Shown here piece by piece: positions 16,934-26,592 of a stretch of DNA of 64,000 nt. A model generated the notes under the pieces. It ran no database searches. It was not told where the DNA came from and was given only the letters and a program-made list of their open reading frames with translations. How positions within the stretch are numbered: position 1 is the first letter of the stretch; each line of letters opens with the position of its first letter. Made by a program: the position numbers and the translations under genes. Location: the NCBI GenBank assembly GCA_009782565.1, contig WRIU01000008.1, forward strand, positions 1 to 64,000, written 5' to 3'. The stretch is from Betaproteobacteria bacterium (lineage in GTDB: Bacteria > Pseudomonadota > Gammaproteobacteria > Burkholderiales > Rhodocyclaceae).

Positions 16934-17842
16934 ATATCGCTGAAAAAACAATTTCAGGTACTCGCCTATATCGTCCGGCCTGTCACGATATAGCGCGTCC
17001 GTCATGAATTGGACGCTCACCACCTCCTTGGCGGCTGGCGCAGCAACCTTCGTTGGATTTGGTTTCGGCGTTTCACTTGCTGCACGCTGTTTGCCAGACA
17101 GCTTGATACCAAGGTCTCGCGCCTGCTTTTTGAGGGTTTTGAGCCGTTCCCCGCGAGCACTATGCTGCATCAGCGATTGTCGCCACCTGCGCCTCTCACG
17201 CGGATTGGTCGTCTCCAAGCTCATCGACTGTTCGAGGCTTTTCATTTCCTCGTCTAGCTGGCGTATCTGCTTTTCGGTACTGGCCCTGAGCTGGGCCTTT
17301 TTCCGTCGCTGATCCTCTTCGTCTTCGACGATGGGCCTTTCCTCGACAGGAATAATGCCCTTCAAAAATCCGCCGCACTGAAGATGCCTTGATTGTGATT
17401 TCTCGGCATCGTAGATGCGCTGGGTCATGAAACTGCTGGCCGTATGTGAGATGCCAAGTGACCTGCAAAGCCATCCGGGGCCGGGAGGGTTTGGATAGGG
17501 GAGGGTTTCAACGCTGTGGATGGCGTACAGCTATTTGTGCAGCGGCACATGCGAGCGTTCCATGAACGTTCCGGTACGCACGGTATAGACCAGTGCGCAG
17601 TGGTTGCAGCGGTAGTAGCCTTCCTTCCCGCCCCGTTTTTGCCTGTATTGTTTTTCTTCGCTCCCGCACTTCGGGCAGGCAGGCCGCTCGCCCCATCGCC
17701 TGTGTTCGAGGAAAAGCCTCGCGGCCTCTTCGTCAGGAAACCTCCTGAAAAACTCCGCCGGCCCCAGGGTTTTATTGTGCTTGCCGTCATCCGGTTTGGC
17801 TGACCAGTTCGACGTGAGCAACTTGACCCAATCCCTGTACAT
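16916..17842 (-). pseudogene. Decayed IS1595-like transposase with in-frame amber codon
   Basis: The first 103 residues (start 17842) look like an IS1595 transposase N-terminus: a FLEHRRWGERPACPKCGS...YRCNHC zinc ribbon and VRTGTFMERSHVPLHK. The expected next residue, Trp of WLYAIH, is a TAG stop (17531-17533). The same frame continues with LYAIH and later GISHTASSFMTQRIYDAE, matching the usual helix-turn-helix region, but with about 14 residues of unrelated sequence between. After that comes a strongly charged coiled-coil-like tail with no DDE catalytic motifs, ending at 16916. It looks like an inactivated transposase; the downstream frame could be expressed alone, but nothing shows that it is. 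Confidence 0.6.
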
Positions 17843-18098
17843 GACAAAGAATTTCTAAAAAAATCCAGTATGTGTACAAGCTGTTGGGGTTGTTCTTTTC
17901 AAACGCTTCATAACCATGTCCTGTATTCCCATAACTACCCTGTTTTGCTTGAGTTGGACTGTTATCTATTTGGTTGTGCAAGTCAACGCAAAATAAACCG
18001 GGTATCACCAAAATCGGATTAACGCTGGATTGCCGTTCCTGTCTGGTGGAAATTCCTCCAACCCGCGCAAGGTGTGCGGATATTTCAGGAGCATGACC

Positions 18099-18314
18099 AT
18101 GAAGCAATACGACACCCAAGAGACGCGCTACGGCGATGGCGATTTCCTGACGACCCAGGAAGTAGCGAAAGCCCTGCAACTCTCCAAGGCCACCCTGGAC
18201 GGCTGGCGCTGCAAAGGCACCACAGGCCCGAAGTTCACAAAGCTGGGCAAACGGCTGGTGCGCTACAAGTGGGCCGATGTCCGCCAGTGGCTCGAAAAAC
18301 AGGGCAGGCAGTGA
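18099..18314 (+). CDS. AlpA/excisionase-like helix-turn-helix regulator
   Basis: This small DNA-binding protein of 71 residues has the MerR/AlpA-type core FLTTQEVAKALQLSKATLDGW, with the typical wing (GPKFTKLGKRLVRYKWADVRQWL). Such proteins control integrase or act as excisionases on islands and prophages. AGGA at 18087-18090 lies eight bases before this ATG, which decides it over the ATG at 18093. It opens the replication/maintenance block of the island. The 250 bases upstream (17843-18098) hold no supported gene and probably its promoter. Confidence 0.8.
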   Translation: MKQYDTQETRYGDGDFLTTQEVAKALQLSKATLDGWRCKGTTGPKFTKLGKRLVRYKWADVRQWLEKQGRQ

Positions 18315-18341
18315 GACGCCCTGATTTTATTAGGCCGGGGC

Positions 18342-18357
18342 GCAGGGTTCGCCCTGC
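18342..18357. promoter_or_regulatory. UUCG-capped hairpin
   Basis: A perfect 6-bp stem GCAGGG/CCCTGC closes a TTCG tetraloop just after the AlpA-like gene. With no U-tract it is more likely an RNA-stability or attenuation element than a terminator. Confidence 0.35.
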
Positions 18358-18437
18358 ATTCCGGTCGAATCAATCCAATAACGGAATCATCATGTCGGAA
18401 ATCATAGGACGGCAATGCCGGAGCGGGAGGCGCGGCG

Positions 18438-18863
18438 ATGAACGTTGAACTCCTGCTTTCCCGGCTCGACAGGGTAAAAGAAACACCGTCTGGCTCTTGG
18501 GTTGCCCGATGCCCTGCGCACGAAGACCGGACTCCGTCGCTGTCCATCCGTGAAACGGACGATGGCCGCGTGCTTGTCCATTGTTTTGCGGGGTGTGATG
18601 TTTCCGACGTGCTGGCTTCCATCGGCCTATCCCTGTCGGACTTGTTTCCGCAGAAGGTTGGCGAGCATTTTACCCCTGAGCGCAGGCCGTTCCCGGCCTC
18701 GGACGTGTTGCGCTGCATTGCGAAAGAGGCTCTGGTCGTGGCTACATCGGGCGCAAAACTGATGGCATGCGAACCGTTCGGACAGCAGGAGCGTGATCGC
18801 CTCATGCTGGCCGTCGCACGGATACAGTCGGCGCTCGATGCTTCGGGAGTTCAGAATGGGTGA
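18438..18863 (+). CDS. CHC2 zinc-finger (primase-like) protein
   Basis: The 141-residue protein contains a DnaG-type zinc-binding primase segment: WVARCPAHEDRTPSLSI and later HCFAGCDVSDVL, giving the Cys-His-Cys-Cys set. It lacks the TOPRIM catalytic domain, so it is only the zinc-finger half of a primase. It overlaps the downstream DUF3631 gene by eight bases, which suggests the two work as a split primase/helicase for replication of the mobile element. Such pairs are common on proteobacterial ICEs and phage-like islands. Confidence 0.75.
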   Translation: MNVELLLSRLDRVKETPSGSWVARCPAHEDRTPSLSIRETDDGRVLVHCFAGCDVSDVLASIGLSLSDLFPQKVGEHFTPERRPFPASDVLRCIAKEALVVATSGAKLMACEPFGQQERDRLMLAVARIQSALDASGVQNG

Positions 18864-20352
18864 GCTTTCCAACGGGGCGCAGCGGGGCGCGGCCTACCTG
18901 GACGAACAGATCGCCAAGCAAGGCCAGACACCCGAGCAGATGGTCAGCAAGTTACTGTCACAGCAGGACGCGGATACCCGGCGCGATGATGAAGCCAGCA
19001 TTGCCCGCCTCGCCGGATTGACGCCCGTCGAGTATGAACGCATCCGCACAGAAGAAGCCAAGCGCCTGGGGGTGCGAACTGCCGTGCTCGACAGGCTGGT
19101 ACAGGTTGAGCGCCAGCAGTGCCAGACCGTCGACGGCATCAGTTTCGAGGATGTCACCCCGTGGCCGGACGCTGTGAGCGGGGATGCCCTGCTGTCCGAC
19201 ATTGCTTGCACCATCGGGCGGTTCATCGTCTGCAAGATTGAGACCGCGCAGGCGGCAGCGTTGTGGATTGCGATGACCTGGTTCATCGACATGATCGAGG
19301 TTGCCCCCCTGGCCGTCATCACCGCGCCTGAAAAACGGTGCGGAAAATCCCAGCTCCTCACGCTCCTGGGCAAGCTCTCGCACCGCCCAATGGTGGTGAG
19401 CAATATCTCCCCGTCGGCGCTCTTTCGCGTGATTGATACCTATCACCCCACGCTGATGATTGATGAGGCCGACGCCTTCATGCGGGATAACGAAGAGCTG
19501 CGCGGGATTCTCAACAGCGGCCACACGCGCGATTCTGCCTACGTGGTGCGCGTGGTCGGCGAGAACCTGACCCCGAAGCAATTCAGCACATGGAGAGCCA
19601 AGGCCATCGCCGGGATCGGGAAACTGGCCGATACGCTCATGGACAGGGCGATCACGCTCGACCTGCGGCGCAAGATGCCCCACGAAGAAGTGGAACGTAT
19701 CCGCCATGCGCGGCCTGAGCTATTCGATGATCTGGCATCCCGGCTGTGCCGCTTTGCCACAGACCAGCGCGAAGCGGTACGGCGCGCAAGGCCATCTGTG
19801 CCCGGCGCGTTGAACGACCGGGCGCAGGACAACTGGGAGCCTCTGCTTGCCATTGCCGAAGTGGCAGGCGGCATCTGGCCGGAAACGGCTAGACAAGTAG
19901 CCATCGCCATTTCCGGCGGCATGGAAGAATCTGCCGCCCTTGGCACCGAGCTGCTGGCCAGTATCCGTGATGTGTTTGAGGCTAAGCGGGAAACCCGTAT
20001 CTACACCAAGGATCTGATCGAGGCGTTGTGCGAGGACGAGGAAAAGCCCTGGGCCAGCTACAGCAAGGCAGGGCGTATCACGCCCCGGCAGTTGGCAAAG
20101 CGGTTAAAGGACTACGGCGTCGCCTCGCAACTGCTCCGTATTGGCAGCGACGTGCTGAGAGGCTATGAGCGCGTGCAGTTCGAGGATGCGTTTTGCCGTT
20201 ACCTGCCTGCCTCCGTATCCGCTACAGGCGCGGGCGTAACGGTTACAGAAAGCGCAATCTGTTACAAAAAACCCAGTAACGATGCGGGTTGTAACGTTGT
20301 AACGGATAAAACCGGAAACCCTATAGGGGGCGAAGAGCAATGGACATTCTGA
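18856..20352 (+). CDS. DUF3631 protein, helicase-like ATPase of the island
   Basis: The 498-residue protein has a P-loop-like ITAPEKRCGKSQLLTLLG segment, a Walker B-like TLMIDEADAFM and an arginine-rich follow-on (GIGKLADTLMDRAITLDLRRK), typical of the DUF3631 family. Relatives are primase/helicase-like proteins of mobile elements. The start ATG at 18856 lies inside the previous gene and keeps the two coupled. The last 45 or so codons fall in a 95-bp sequence that is repeated just downstream, so the C-terminus may have been reshaped by duplication. Substrate and activity are inferred. Confidence 0.75.
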   Translation: MGELSNGAQRGAAYLDEQIAKQGQTPEQMVSKLLSQQDADTRRDDEASIARLAGLTPVEYERIRTEEAKRLGVRTAVLDRLVQVERQQCQTVDGISFEDVTPWPDAVSGDALLSDIACTIGRFIVCKIETAQAAALWIAMTWFIDMIEVAPLAVITAPEKRCGKSQLLTLLGKLSHRPMVVSNISPSALFRVIDTYHPTLMIDEADAFMRDNEELRGILNSGHTRDSAYVVRVVGENLTPKQFSTWRAKAIAGIGKLADTLMDRAITLDLRRKMPHEEVERIRHARPELFDDLASRLCRFATDQREAVRRARPSVPGALNDRAQDNWEPLLAIAEVAGGIWPETARQVAIAISGGMEESAALGTELLASIRDVFEAKRETRIYTKDLIEALCEDEEKPWASYSKAGRITPRQLAKRLKDYGVASQLLRIGSDVLRGYERVQFEDAFCRYLPASVSATGAGVTVTESAICYKKPSNDAGCNVVTDKTGNPIGGEEQWTF

Positions 20353-20487
20353 ACGCGCTTTTCTGCTGCAAACCCTTAGCGAAATTCTCCCCCCATATCC
20401 GTTACAGGCGCAGCGTAACCGTTACAAAAGAGCTTATCCGTTACAAAAAACCCAGTAGCGGTGCGGGTTGTAACGTGTAACGGATAA
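20216..20487 (+). repeat. Imperfect direct repeat of about 95 bp, GTTAC-rich
   Basis: Copy A (20216-20311) encodes the C-terminus of the DUF3631 protein; copy B (20396-20487) is non-coding. Both start TATCCG[C/T]TACAGGCGC and share CTGTTACAAAAAACCCAGTA or a one-base variant, ending TGTAACGGATAAAA. Each copy contains several GTTAC/GTAAC words in both orientations, as iterons or paired regulator sites do. Confidence 0.65.
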
Positions 20488-20529
20488 AAAAGGGGGAGGG
20501 TATAGCAATGGTGCAGAGGAGCTGAAAAC

Positions 20530-21006
20530 ATGGACGCACCCCTCATCCTTACGCTCAAAGAGTCAGGAATCCTTTTATCGGTTTCCCCCTCGGGCGAACT
20601 CACGGCGAAGGGCAAGCCGGAGTCGCTGCGCAGGTTCCAGTCATTCATCAAAGAGAACAAGGCGGCATTGCTTGCCGAACTGGCCCAGGCCGAGGAACTG
20701 CTCTCATATTGGTGGCGGCTGCATTTCCCGGACGGTGGCGCGTTGGAAGTCTTTTCGCCCTCGGGCAATACACACACAAGCATCCTGAAAGGCTACCCCG
20801 AGGCCATATCCGTCGAACCCTTCACGCTGGGGCACACGATGCCAGATGCACCCCTGAGCGAGAAAGAGGCGGCGGCGATTGTGTTGTGGCTGGCCAGCAT
20901 CGGGGAACGCTCCCAGGAAATCATCGACGACGTTCTATCTCAGTGCGAGAGGAGCGCCGAGGCACGGGGCTATTACTTGCGGCGGGCAGAAGGGAAACCC
21001 GGCTAA
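20530..21006 (+). CDS. Small island protein with TubC_N-like N-terminus
   Basis: A 158-residue protein. Its N-terminal 55 residues (LTLKESGILLSVSPSGELTA, then LRRFQSFIKENKAALLAEL) resemble the TubC_N docking fold also found in many unnamed island proteins. The rest (EVFSPSGNTHT; ATPSEKEAAAI-like LSEKEAAAIVLWLASIGE) is conserved-looking but not informative. It sits between the DUF3631 gene and the KfrA gene, a common neighbourhood in proteobacterial ICEs. No enzymatic motif is visible; function unknown. Confidence 0.6.
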   Translation: MDAPLILTLKESGILLSVSPSGELTAKGKPESLRRFQSFIKENKAALLAELAQAEELLSYWWRLHFPDGGALEVFSPSGNTHTSILKGYPEAISVEPFTLGHTMPDAPLSEKEAAAIVLWLASIGERSQEIIDDVLSQCERSAEARGYYLRRAEGKPG

Positions 21007-21020
21007 AGCATTTGTCATGG

Positions 21021-21054
21021 TGTTGTATGTTGTAGCGAAATACAACATACAACA
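21021..21054. promoter_or_regulatory. 14-bp perfect palindrome, probable KfrA operator
   Basis: Arms TGTTGTATGTTGTA (21021-21034) and its exact complement (21041-21054) flank GCGAAA, 22 bases before the KfrA-type start. KfrA proteins are known to bind a palindrome in their own promoter, so autorepression is likely. Confidence 0.7.
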
Positions 21055-21075
21055 AGCAAAAGAGGAGAAAAGAAA

Positions 21076-21741
21076 ATGGGGATCACGAAAGAACAGATTT
21101 TTGCGCTGGCGGACAAGCTGGACGGCGACGGGCAGAAGGCGACGCTGGCGCTCATCCGCAAGCAACTCGGCAGCGGTAGTTTCACGACCATCTCTGAGGC
21201 GATGAACGAGTGGCGCGCGAGAAAGGCGAGCCGCGTTTCACCGATCCGGGAACCCGTCCCGCAGTCAGTGACCGGAAAACTCTCTGAGTTGGGCGGTGAG
21301 TTGTGGGCGGTATCGCTGGAGATGGCAAACAGCCGCCTTGCGTCTGAGCGCGAGGCGTTGGAAACATTGCGTCAAGAAACGGGCGCAGCACGTCAGGAGG
21401 CCGCAGAGCTTGCCGATCAGTTGGCCACCGAGTTGGAGGAGGCCAAAACCCACATCACTGCCCTGGAGGCGGCGGTGGTTGGGATGAGGTGCGAGACCGA
21501 TGAGATCGAGGTCAAGTTGGGCGCGGCGCAAGTTGAGGTCTCGACGGCAGAGGCCCGTGCCGGGGAACTGAGAACTGCACTGGATTACGCACGCCAAGAG
21601 ACACGTCAGGCGCGCGCGGAACGCGACAGGGCCTGCGAGGAGGCAGCCGTATTGCGTGGGCGATTGGAGGCACTTGAGTCCGTCATGGCTCCAGAACGGT
21701 CGGCGGCCAAGGGCAACCCTTTGGAAAAAAAAGCCGGGTAG
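21076..21741 (+). CDS. kfrA: KfrA-type DNA-binding coiled-coil protein
   Basis: The 221-residue protein begins with the KfrA_N helix-turn-helix (GITKEQIFALADKLDGDGQ, then IRKQLGSGSFTTISEAMNEW). From about residue 85 to 200 it is a continuous Ala/Glu/Arg coiled coil. In broad-host-range plasmids KfrA forms filaments that help plasmid maintenance and represses itself. AGGAG lies eight bases before the start and a strong palindrome is upstream. As the last gene before the tRNA it marks plasmid/ICE ancestry of the island. Confidence 0.85.
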   Translation: MGITKEQIFALADKLDGDGQKATLALIRKQLGSGSFTTISEAMNEWRARKASRVSPIREPVPQSVTGKLSELGGELWAVSLEMANSRLASEREALETLRQETGAARQEAAELADQLATELEEAKTHITALEAAVVGMRCETDEIEVKLGAAQVEVSTAEARAGELRTALDYARQETRQARAERDRACEEAAVLRGRLEALESVMAPERSAAKGNPLEKKAG

Positions 21742-22052
21742 ACGGCCAGATTCACCGCAAGGGAAGTAAGGGATCGGCCCCGCCATGTCGGTGCCGGTTT
21801 CGTTTTGATGTAATCGAATGTGCCGACGGCAACTGTAAAATGCCAAATAAATGCCGAGACACTGTTTTGTTGATTCCAGCGTGCGCCGATGGATGATAGT
21901 AAGGAAATGGGGCAAGCTATCGGGACTTTGCAGGAACCCGCTATTTAATGATGTTGGGATATGTTGATAATTCGCGGATTTACAGGGGTAGGGGAAAACT
22001 GCTCAACTCCGAAACCGGAATGTTAGATATGCGTTAGATTTTTCAGAAACAA
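21742..22052. other. Gene-free junction between the island and the tRNA gene
   Basis: No convincing gene is present. Composition changes from the KfrA gene to AT-richer DNA near 21,930-22,050. An attachment site may lie here or within the tRNA 3' end, but I find no second copy of the tRNA end inside this window to prove it. Confidence 0.4.
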
Positions 22053-22080
22053 CAAGAGGCTGCATTGCTGCAACCTCTTG
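22041..22080 (-). terminator. Terminator downstream of tRNA-Ile
   Basis: A 12-bp stem with one mismatch (CAAGAGG.TGCA with TGCA.CCTCTTG, 22053-22080, 4-base loop) is followed on the minus strand by TTGTTTCTGAAA. It is placed just after the 3' end of the tRNA, where a terminator is expected. Confidence 0.6.
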
Positions 22081-22087
22081 ATTTATT

Positions 22088-22166
<79 letters not shown>

Positions 22167-22188
22167 TTAGACGATTGTTCGCGCGGCA

Positions 22189-24288
22189 TCAGGCGTCACT
22201 GTCGAGGAAGCTTCGCAGCTTTTCGGAACGGCTCGGGTGGCGCAGTTTTCGCAATGCTTTGGCTTCGATCTGGCGAATGCGCTCGCGAGTGACGTCGAAT
22301 TGCTTGCCGACTTCTTCAAGCGTGTGGTCGGTGTTCATTTCGATACCGAAACGCATCCGCAATACTTTGGCTTCGCGCGGGGTGAGCGAGTCGAGCACTT
22401 CAGAAGTGGCGTCGCGTAGCCCTGCATAAGTGGCCGCTTCCGCCGGGGCGAGCGTCGCGGTGTCCTCGATAAAATCACCAAGGTGGGAGTCATCGTCGTC
22501 GCCGATGGGAGTTTCCATCGAGATCGGCTCCTTGGAGATTTTCATGATCTTGCGGATTTTTTCCTCTGGCATTTCCATGCGCTCGGCCAGCGTAGCCGGG
22601 TCAGGCTCCTGGCCGGTTTCCTGGAGGATTTGCCGATTGATGCGATTCATCTTGTTGATGGTTTCGATCATGTGTACCGGGATGCGGATGGTGCGCGCCT
22701 GGTCGGCAATGGAGCGGGTGATGGCTTGGCGTATCCACCAGGTGGCGTAGGTGGAAAACTTGTAGCCACGACGGTATTCAAATTTATCCACGGCTTTCAT
22801 CAGGCCAATGTTGCCTTCCTGGATGAGGTCGAGGAATTGCAGGCCGCGATTGGTGTATTTCTTGGCAATGGAGATGACGAGCCGCAGGTTGGCTTCGGTC
22901 ATTTCGCGCTTGGCGCGGCGCATTTTGGCTTCGCCCGTGGACATCTGGCGGTTGATGTCCTTGAGTTCCTTGAGCGGGATGCCCACTTTCTCCTGCATTT
23001 CGATCAGTTTTTGCTGTTCTTCGAAAATGGCGGGATGGATGCGGCTGAGAGCCAGGGAGTAGGGCTTGCTCAGGGCAATTTCGCGCGGCAGCCATTCGAG
23101 GTCGGTTTCGTGGCCGGGGAAGGATTTGATGAAGTGCTGGCGCGGCATGCGGGCACGCTCGACGCATAGGTTGAGGATATGCCGCTCGTGGGCGCGCACA
23201 CGGTCGACCATCTGGCGAACGGAGTCGCACAGGCGTTCGATGGACTTGGCAGTGAAACGGATGCTGAGCAGTTCGTCGGAAATAGCTTGCTGGTGTTTAA
23301 GGTAGGTTTTGCTTTGCGAGCCGCTCTTGGCGAGCACCCGCATCATTTTCTTGTAGTAGTCGCGGATGACCTCGAAGCGCGCGAGGGCGTCCATCTTGAG
23401 CTGGGCGAGGGATGCGGCGGTGGCGGCAGCTTCGCCGTCTTCATCGGTTTCGGCGTCCCCATTTTCCTCTTCGCTTTCTTCTTCGCCGCTTCCGCTCGCG
23501 TTTTCACCGCTTTTTGCGCTGGCAAGGACTTCTTCTGCTGCCTCTCCAGAGGCAACGGTTTGTCCTGCCGCTGCTTCTTCTGCTTCTTCTTCCTCTACTT
23601 CTACTTCCGCTTCCACTTCCGCTTCCGCTTCCGCAATGGCAGCGGGGTCGATGACCGCATCAATGATTTCGTCGACCCGCATTTCGTCGCGCGCGACTTT
23701 GTCGGCGGTCTCCAGCATCTCGGCAATGGTGGTCGGGCAGGCGGAAATGGCCTGCACCATGTGCTTCAAGCCTTCTTCGATACGTTTGGCGATTTCGATC
23801 TCGCCTTCGCGGGTAAGGAGTTCGACCGTGCCCATTTCGCGCATGTACATGCGGACAGGGTCGGTCGTGCGCCCGAATTCGGAATCGACCGTGGAAAGCG
23901 CCTGTTCGGCCTCTTCTTCGGCAACGTCTTCATCGACCGGGTTGGCGACGCCGTCGGTCATGAGCAGGTCGTCCGTCGCGGGCGCAGCATCATAGACCTG
24001 GATGCCCAGGCTATTGAAGGTGGTGATGATGTCTTCGATCCGTTCGGCGTCGGCAACGTCGTCAGGCAGGTGGTCGCTGATTTCGGCGTAGGTGAGGTAG
24101 CCGCGCTCCTTGCCGAGCGTAATCAAGCTCTTGAGTTGTGTGCGGCGGGCTTCGGCGTCGATCTGTGCTGCTTCGGGGCTTTGTACGGCTCGGAGGTTTT
24201 TTTCCCTGGTTTTGGCATCCTTTGTTCTGGCACTGCGCTCCCGGGGAGAACTGGTTTTGCGGGCATCCTTGGCTTTTTCGCGGGCCAT
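22189..24288 (-). CDS. rpoD: Housekeeping sigma factor RpoD (sigma-70)
   Basis: The major promoter-recognition subunit of RNA polymerase, 699 residues from an ATG preceded by GAGGAG. Region 1.1 is near the N-terminus and region 1.2 contains [11 protein letters not shown] (about 143-153). Region 2 has [16 protein letters not shown] and [12 protein letters not shown], and region 4 ends with [17 protein letters not shown]. The non-conserved region carries a strongly acidic stretch (residues 219-290). It is the last gene of rpsU-dnaG-rpoD, 37 bases after dnaG. Confidence 0.97.
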   Translation of the reverse strand: MAREKAKDARKTSSPRERSARTKDAKTREKNLRAVQSPEAAQIDAEARRTQLKSLITLGKERGYLTYAEISDHLPDDVADAERIEDIITTFNSLGIQVYDAAPATDDLLMTDGVANPVDEDVAEEEAEQALSTVDSEFGRTTDPVRMYMREMGTVELLTREGEIEIAKRIEEGLKHMVQAISACPTTIAEMLETADKVARDEMRVDEIIDAVIDPAAIAEAEAEVEAEVEVEEEEAEEAAAGQTVASGEAAEEVLASAKSGENASGSGEEESEEENGDAETDEDGEAAATAASLAQLKMDALARFEVIRDYYKKMMRVLAKSGSQSKTYLKHQQAISDELLSIRFTAKSIERLCDSVRQMVDRVRAHERHILNLCVERARMPRQHFIKSFPGHETDLEWLPREIALSKPYSLALSRIHPAIFEEQQKLIEMQEKVGIPLKELKDINRQMSTGEAKMRRAKREMTEANLRLVISIAKKYTNRGLQFLDLIQEGNIGLMKAVDKFEYRRGYKFSTYATWWIRQAITRSIADQARTIRIPVHMIETINKMNRINRQILQETGQEPDPATLAERMEMPEEKIRKIMKISKEPISMETPIGDDDDSHLGDFIEDTATLAPAEAATYAGLRDATSEVLDSLTPREAKVLRMRFGIEMNTDHTLEEVGKQFDVTRERIRQIEAKALRKLRHPSRSEKLRSFLDSDA

Positions 24289-24325
24289 GACACTCCTCGA
24301 TAGGAAAGACGTGAAATATATTATT

Positions 24326-26134
24326 CTACAACGAGTCAAGGGGTTTTGTAAAGATCTGGGGGTGTGCTTTTTTCTCTTTCAGGAGATCGGTGAGGCGGCG
24401 CTGCTCGATGGGCGAGAGCGTACCTGTGTGCATCCGCTCCTTGAGATCGGCGATTTCCCTGGCAATCAGGTCGGCCTGAAGTTTGCGTAGAGTGTCTTCA
24501 AACAGAGGCTCGACAGCAGAGGGGTCGAATTCGGTCTCGATCAGGCTGGTGGCGATCCGGTGCAGCGTTTCGCCGTGGGGGGTGTCGCGGAAGCGTTCGC
24601 TCAGTGCCCCAAAGCCGGTGATGGCTTCGCCCAGTTCGACGAGGTCGATGATCGCGATCAGTGCACGCCCTTCGTCGGTATTGTCCGGGATCAGGTTGAT
24701 CGGCAGCCTCGCGGTCAGTGCCGGGTACTGGAGGACGAGCCGCAGCAAGGTAGAGATGGCCGAGGGCGGCGGGCGGCGCACAGGAGAGGTTTGCCGTGAA
24801 CCGTAGCCGGTGTTTGCTGCGTTGGTGGCAGGACTAGCGTCCTGGCGCCGTGTGGGCAGGATGCCGAGAGCCTGCTCGGTTTCGCTCTGGGTCAGGCGGC
24901 TTGTGCCGGCAATGGTTTTAATCAATTGCAGGCGCAGGACTACGGCTGCTTCCGGGATGCGGGCGATGAGCGGTTTGGCCTCGAAAACCAGGCGGGCGCG
25001 GCCTTCGGCGCTCGCGGTGTCGCAACGTTGCCTGAGGGTGTCGAACAGGAAGGAGGCGAGCGGGGTGGCGTTTGCGGCAGCCTGACGCATGGCATCCACC
25101 CCCTTTTCGCGGATGAAGGTGTCGGGGTCGTGTTCGGGTGGTAGGAACAGGAAGGCAAGGGTGACATCGTCGCGCAGCGCGCCCAGCGCGTTTTCAAGCG
25201 CCCGCCAGGCGGCGAGCCGTCCGGCTTCATCACCGTCGAAACAGAACACGACGCGGTTGGTCTGGCGCAGCAGGGTTTGGATGTGATGCGGGGTGGTCGC
25301 GGTTCCGAGGGTGGCAACTGCGTTTTCCAGGCCGAACTGAGCCAGCGCGACGACGTCCATGTAGCCTTCGACCACAAGGGCGAAACCGTCGGCGCGAATC
25401 GCTTTCTGCGCGAGAAAAAAGCCGTAAAGCTCGCGGCCTTTCTCGAAGAGGGGAGTTTCAGGCGAGTTCAGGTATTTGGGTTCGCCGCTGTCGAGTATCC
25501 GGCCGCCGAAGGCGATGACGCGCCCACGGCGGTCGTGGATCGGGAAGATGATCCGGTTGCGGAAGCGGTCGTAGCGCCGCCCTTGGTCGTTGTCGATGAC
25601 CAGCCCAGCCGTGTTCAGGAGTTTGTCTCGGTAATCGGAAAAAACCTGTTGCAGCGATGTTTGCGCGTCGGGGGCGAAACCGATACCGAAGCGCGCGGCA
25701 ATTTCTGGTGAGAGGCCGCGTTTGTGCAGGTAGGCCTTGGCAGTGGGCGAGCGGGCAAGCGTATCGCGGTAGAACTTCGCGGCAGTGGCCATGATTTCGA
25801 CGAGGCGATCCAGACTGTCGTCCGATTGTCTGGTGTTGCGTCCATCATCGGGAACCTGTATCCCGGCCTCCCGCGCGAGTTCCCGGATGGCCTCTACGTA
25901 GGTCAGCCCGTTGTACTGCATGAGAAAACCGATGGCGCTGCCGTGTGCGCCGCAGCCGAAGCAGTGATAGAACTGCTTGCTTGGGCTAACCGAAAAGGAG
26001 GCGGATTTTTCCGAGTGGAAGGGGCAGCAGGCGAAGTAATTGACCCCGCCTTTTTTGAGCGGCAGATAGCGTTCGATGACGTCGACGATATCGACGCGGG
26101 CGAGCAAATCCTGGATGAAGGATTGTGGAATCAT
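24326..26134 (-). CDS. dnaG: DNA primase
   Basis: DnaG makes the RNA primers for replication. The 602-residue protein has the zinc-binding domain ([26 protein letters not shown]), the RNA-polymerase/TOPRIM core ([47 protein letters not shown]) and a helical DnaB-binding C-terminus. Length matches the family. It is the middle gene of the macromolecular-synthesis operon and lies 101 bases after rpsU. Confidence 0.97.
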   Translation of the reverse strand: MIPQSFIQDLLARVDIVDVIERYLPLKKGGVNYFACCPFHSEKSASFSVSPSKQFYHCFGCGAHGSAIGFLMQYNGLTYVEAIRELAREAGIQVPDDGRNTRQSDDSLDRLVEIMATAAKFYRDTLARSPTAKAYLHKRGLSPEIAARFGIGFAPDAQTSLQQVFSDYRDKLLNTAGLVIDNDQGRRYDRFRNRIIFPIHDRRGRVIAFGGRILDSGEPKYLNSPETPLFEKGRELYGFFLAQKAIRADGFALVVEGYMDVVALAQFGLENAVATLGTATTPHHIQTLLRQTNRVVFCFDGDEAGRLAAWRALENALGALRDDVTLAFLFLPPEHDPDTFIREKGVDAMRQAAANATPLASFLFDTLRQRCDTASAEGRARLVFEAKPLIARIPEAAVVLRLQLIKTIAGTSRLTQSETEQALGILPTRRQDASPATNAANTGYGSRQTSPVRRPPPSAISTLLRLVLQYPALTARLPINLIPDNTDEGRALIAIIDLVELGEAITGFGALSERFRDTPHGETLHRIATSLIETEFDPSAVEPLFEDTLRKLQADLIAREIADLKERMHTGTLSPIEQRRLTDLLKEKKAHPQIFTKPLDSL

Positions 26135-26235
26135 CGGTCGCCAAAAGCATCGCGCCGGGGAGTCCTCAATGGATTCTCACCCGGCGGTATCCAGTTGCGG
26201 GCGGCAAACGCCGCCTGAAGTTGGAAAAAACAGGT

Positions 26236-26448
26236 TCAGTACAGCTTGGGCGGCAGCATCTGGCTGCGTAGGCGCTTGTGGTTGCGCTTGACTGCGGCGG
26301 CAAGCTTGCGCTTGCGCTCGGCGGTCGGTTTTTCGTAGAACTCGCGCGCGCGCAGTTCGGTGAGTACGCCTGTTTTTTCAATGGTGCGCTTGAAGCGGCG
26401 GATGGCAACTTCAAACGGCTCGTTTTCTTTGACGCGGATACCCGGCAT
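26236..26448 (-). CDS. rpsU: 30S ribosomal protein bS21
   Basis: The 70-residue protein begins [19 protein letters not shown] and has the basic C-terminal tail typical of bS21, which is needed for initiation by base-pairing of mRNA with 16S rRNA. AGGAAA precedes this ATG. It is the first gene of rpsU-dnaG-rpoD; the operon promoter must lie in the 144 bases shared with divergent tsaD. Confidence 0.97.
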   Translation of the reverse strand: MPGIRVKENEPFEVAIRRFKRTIEKTGVLTELRAREFYEKPTAERKRKLAAAVKRNHKRLRSQMLPPKLY

Positions 26449-26592
26449 TGCTTGTTTCCTCGGGTTGCTTGAGGGTAAAAGATCGAATATAGGCGAATCT
26501 GGGACGGATAGCAAGGCTTCGTATGAGAAATGGCGCTTTGGCGAGTAAAATTCGATCCCTTGGGTGTGTGAAGGGTAACGGGGACGCAGGTC

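Noticed and set aside
23179-24303. 374-codon open frame antisense to rpoD
   Set aside because: Phe/Gly-rich low-complexity translation of an acidic coding region; clearly a shadow.
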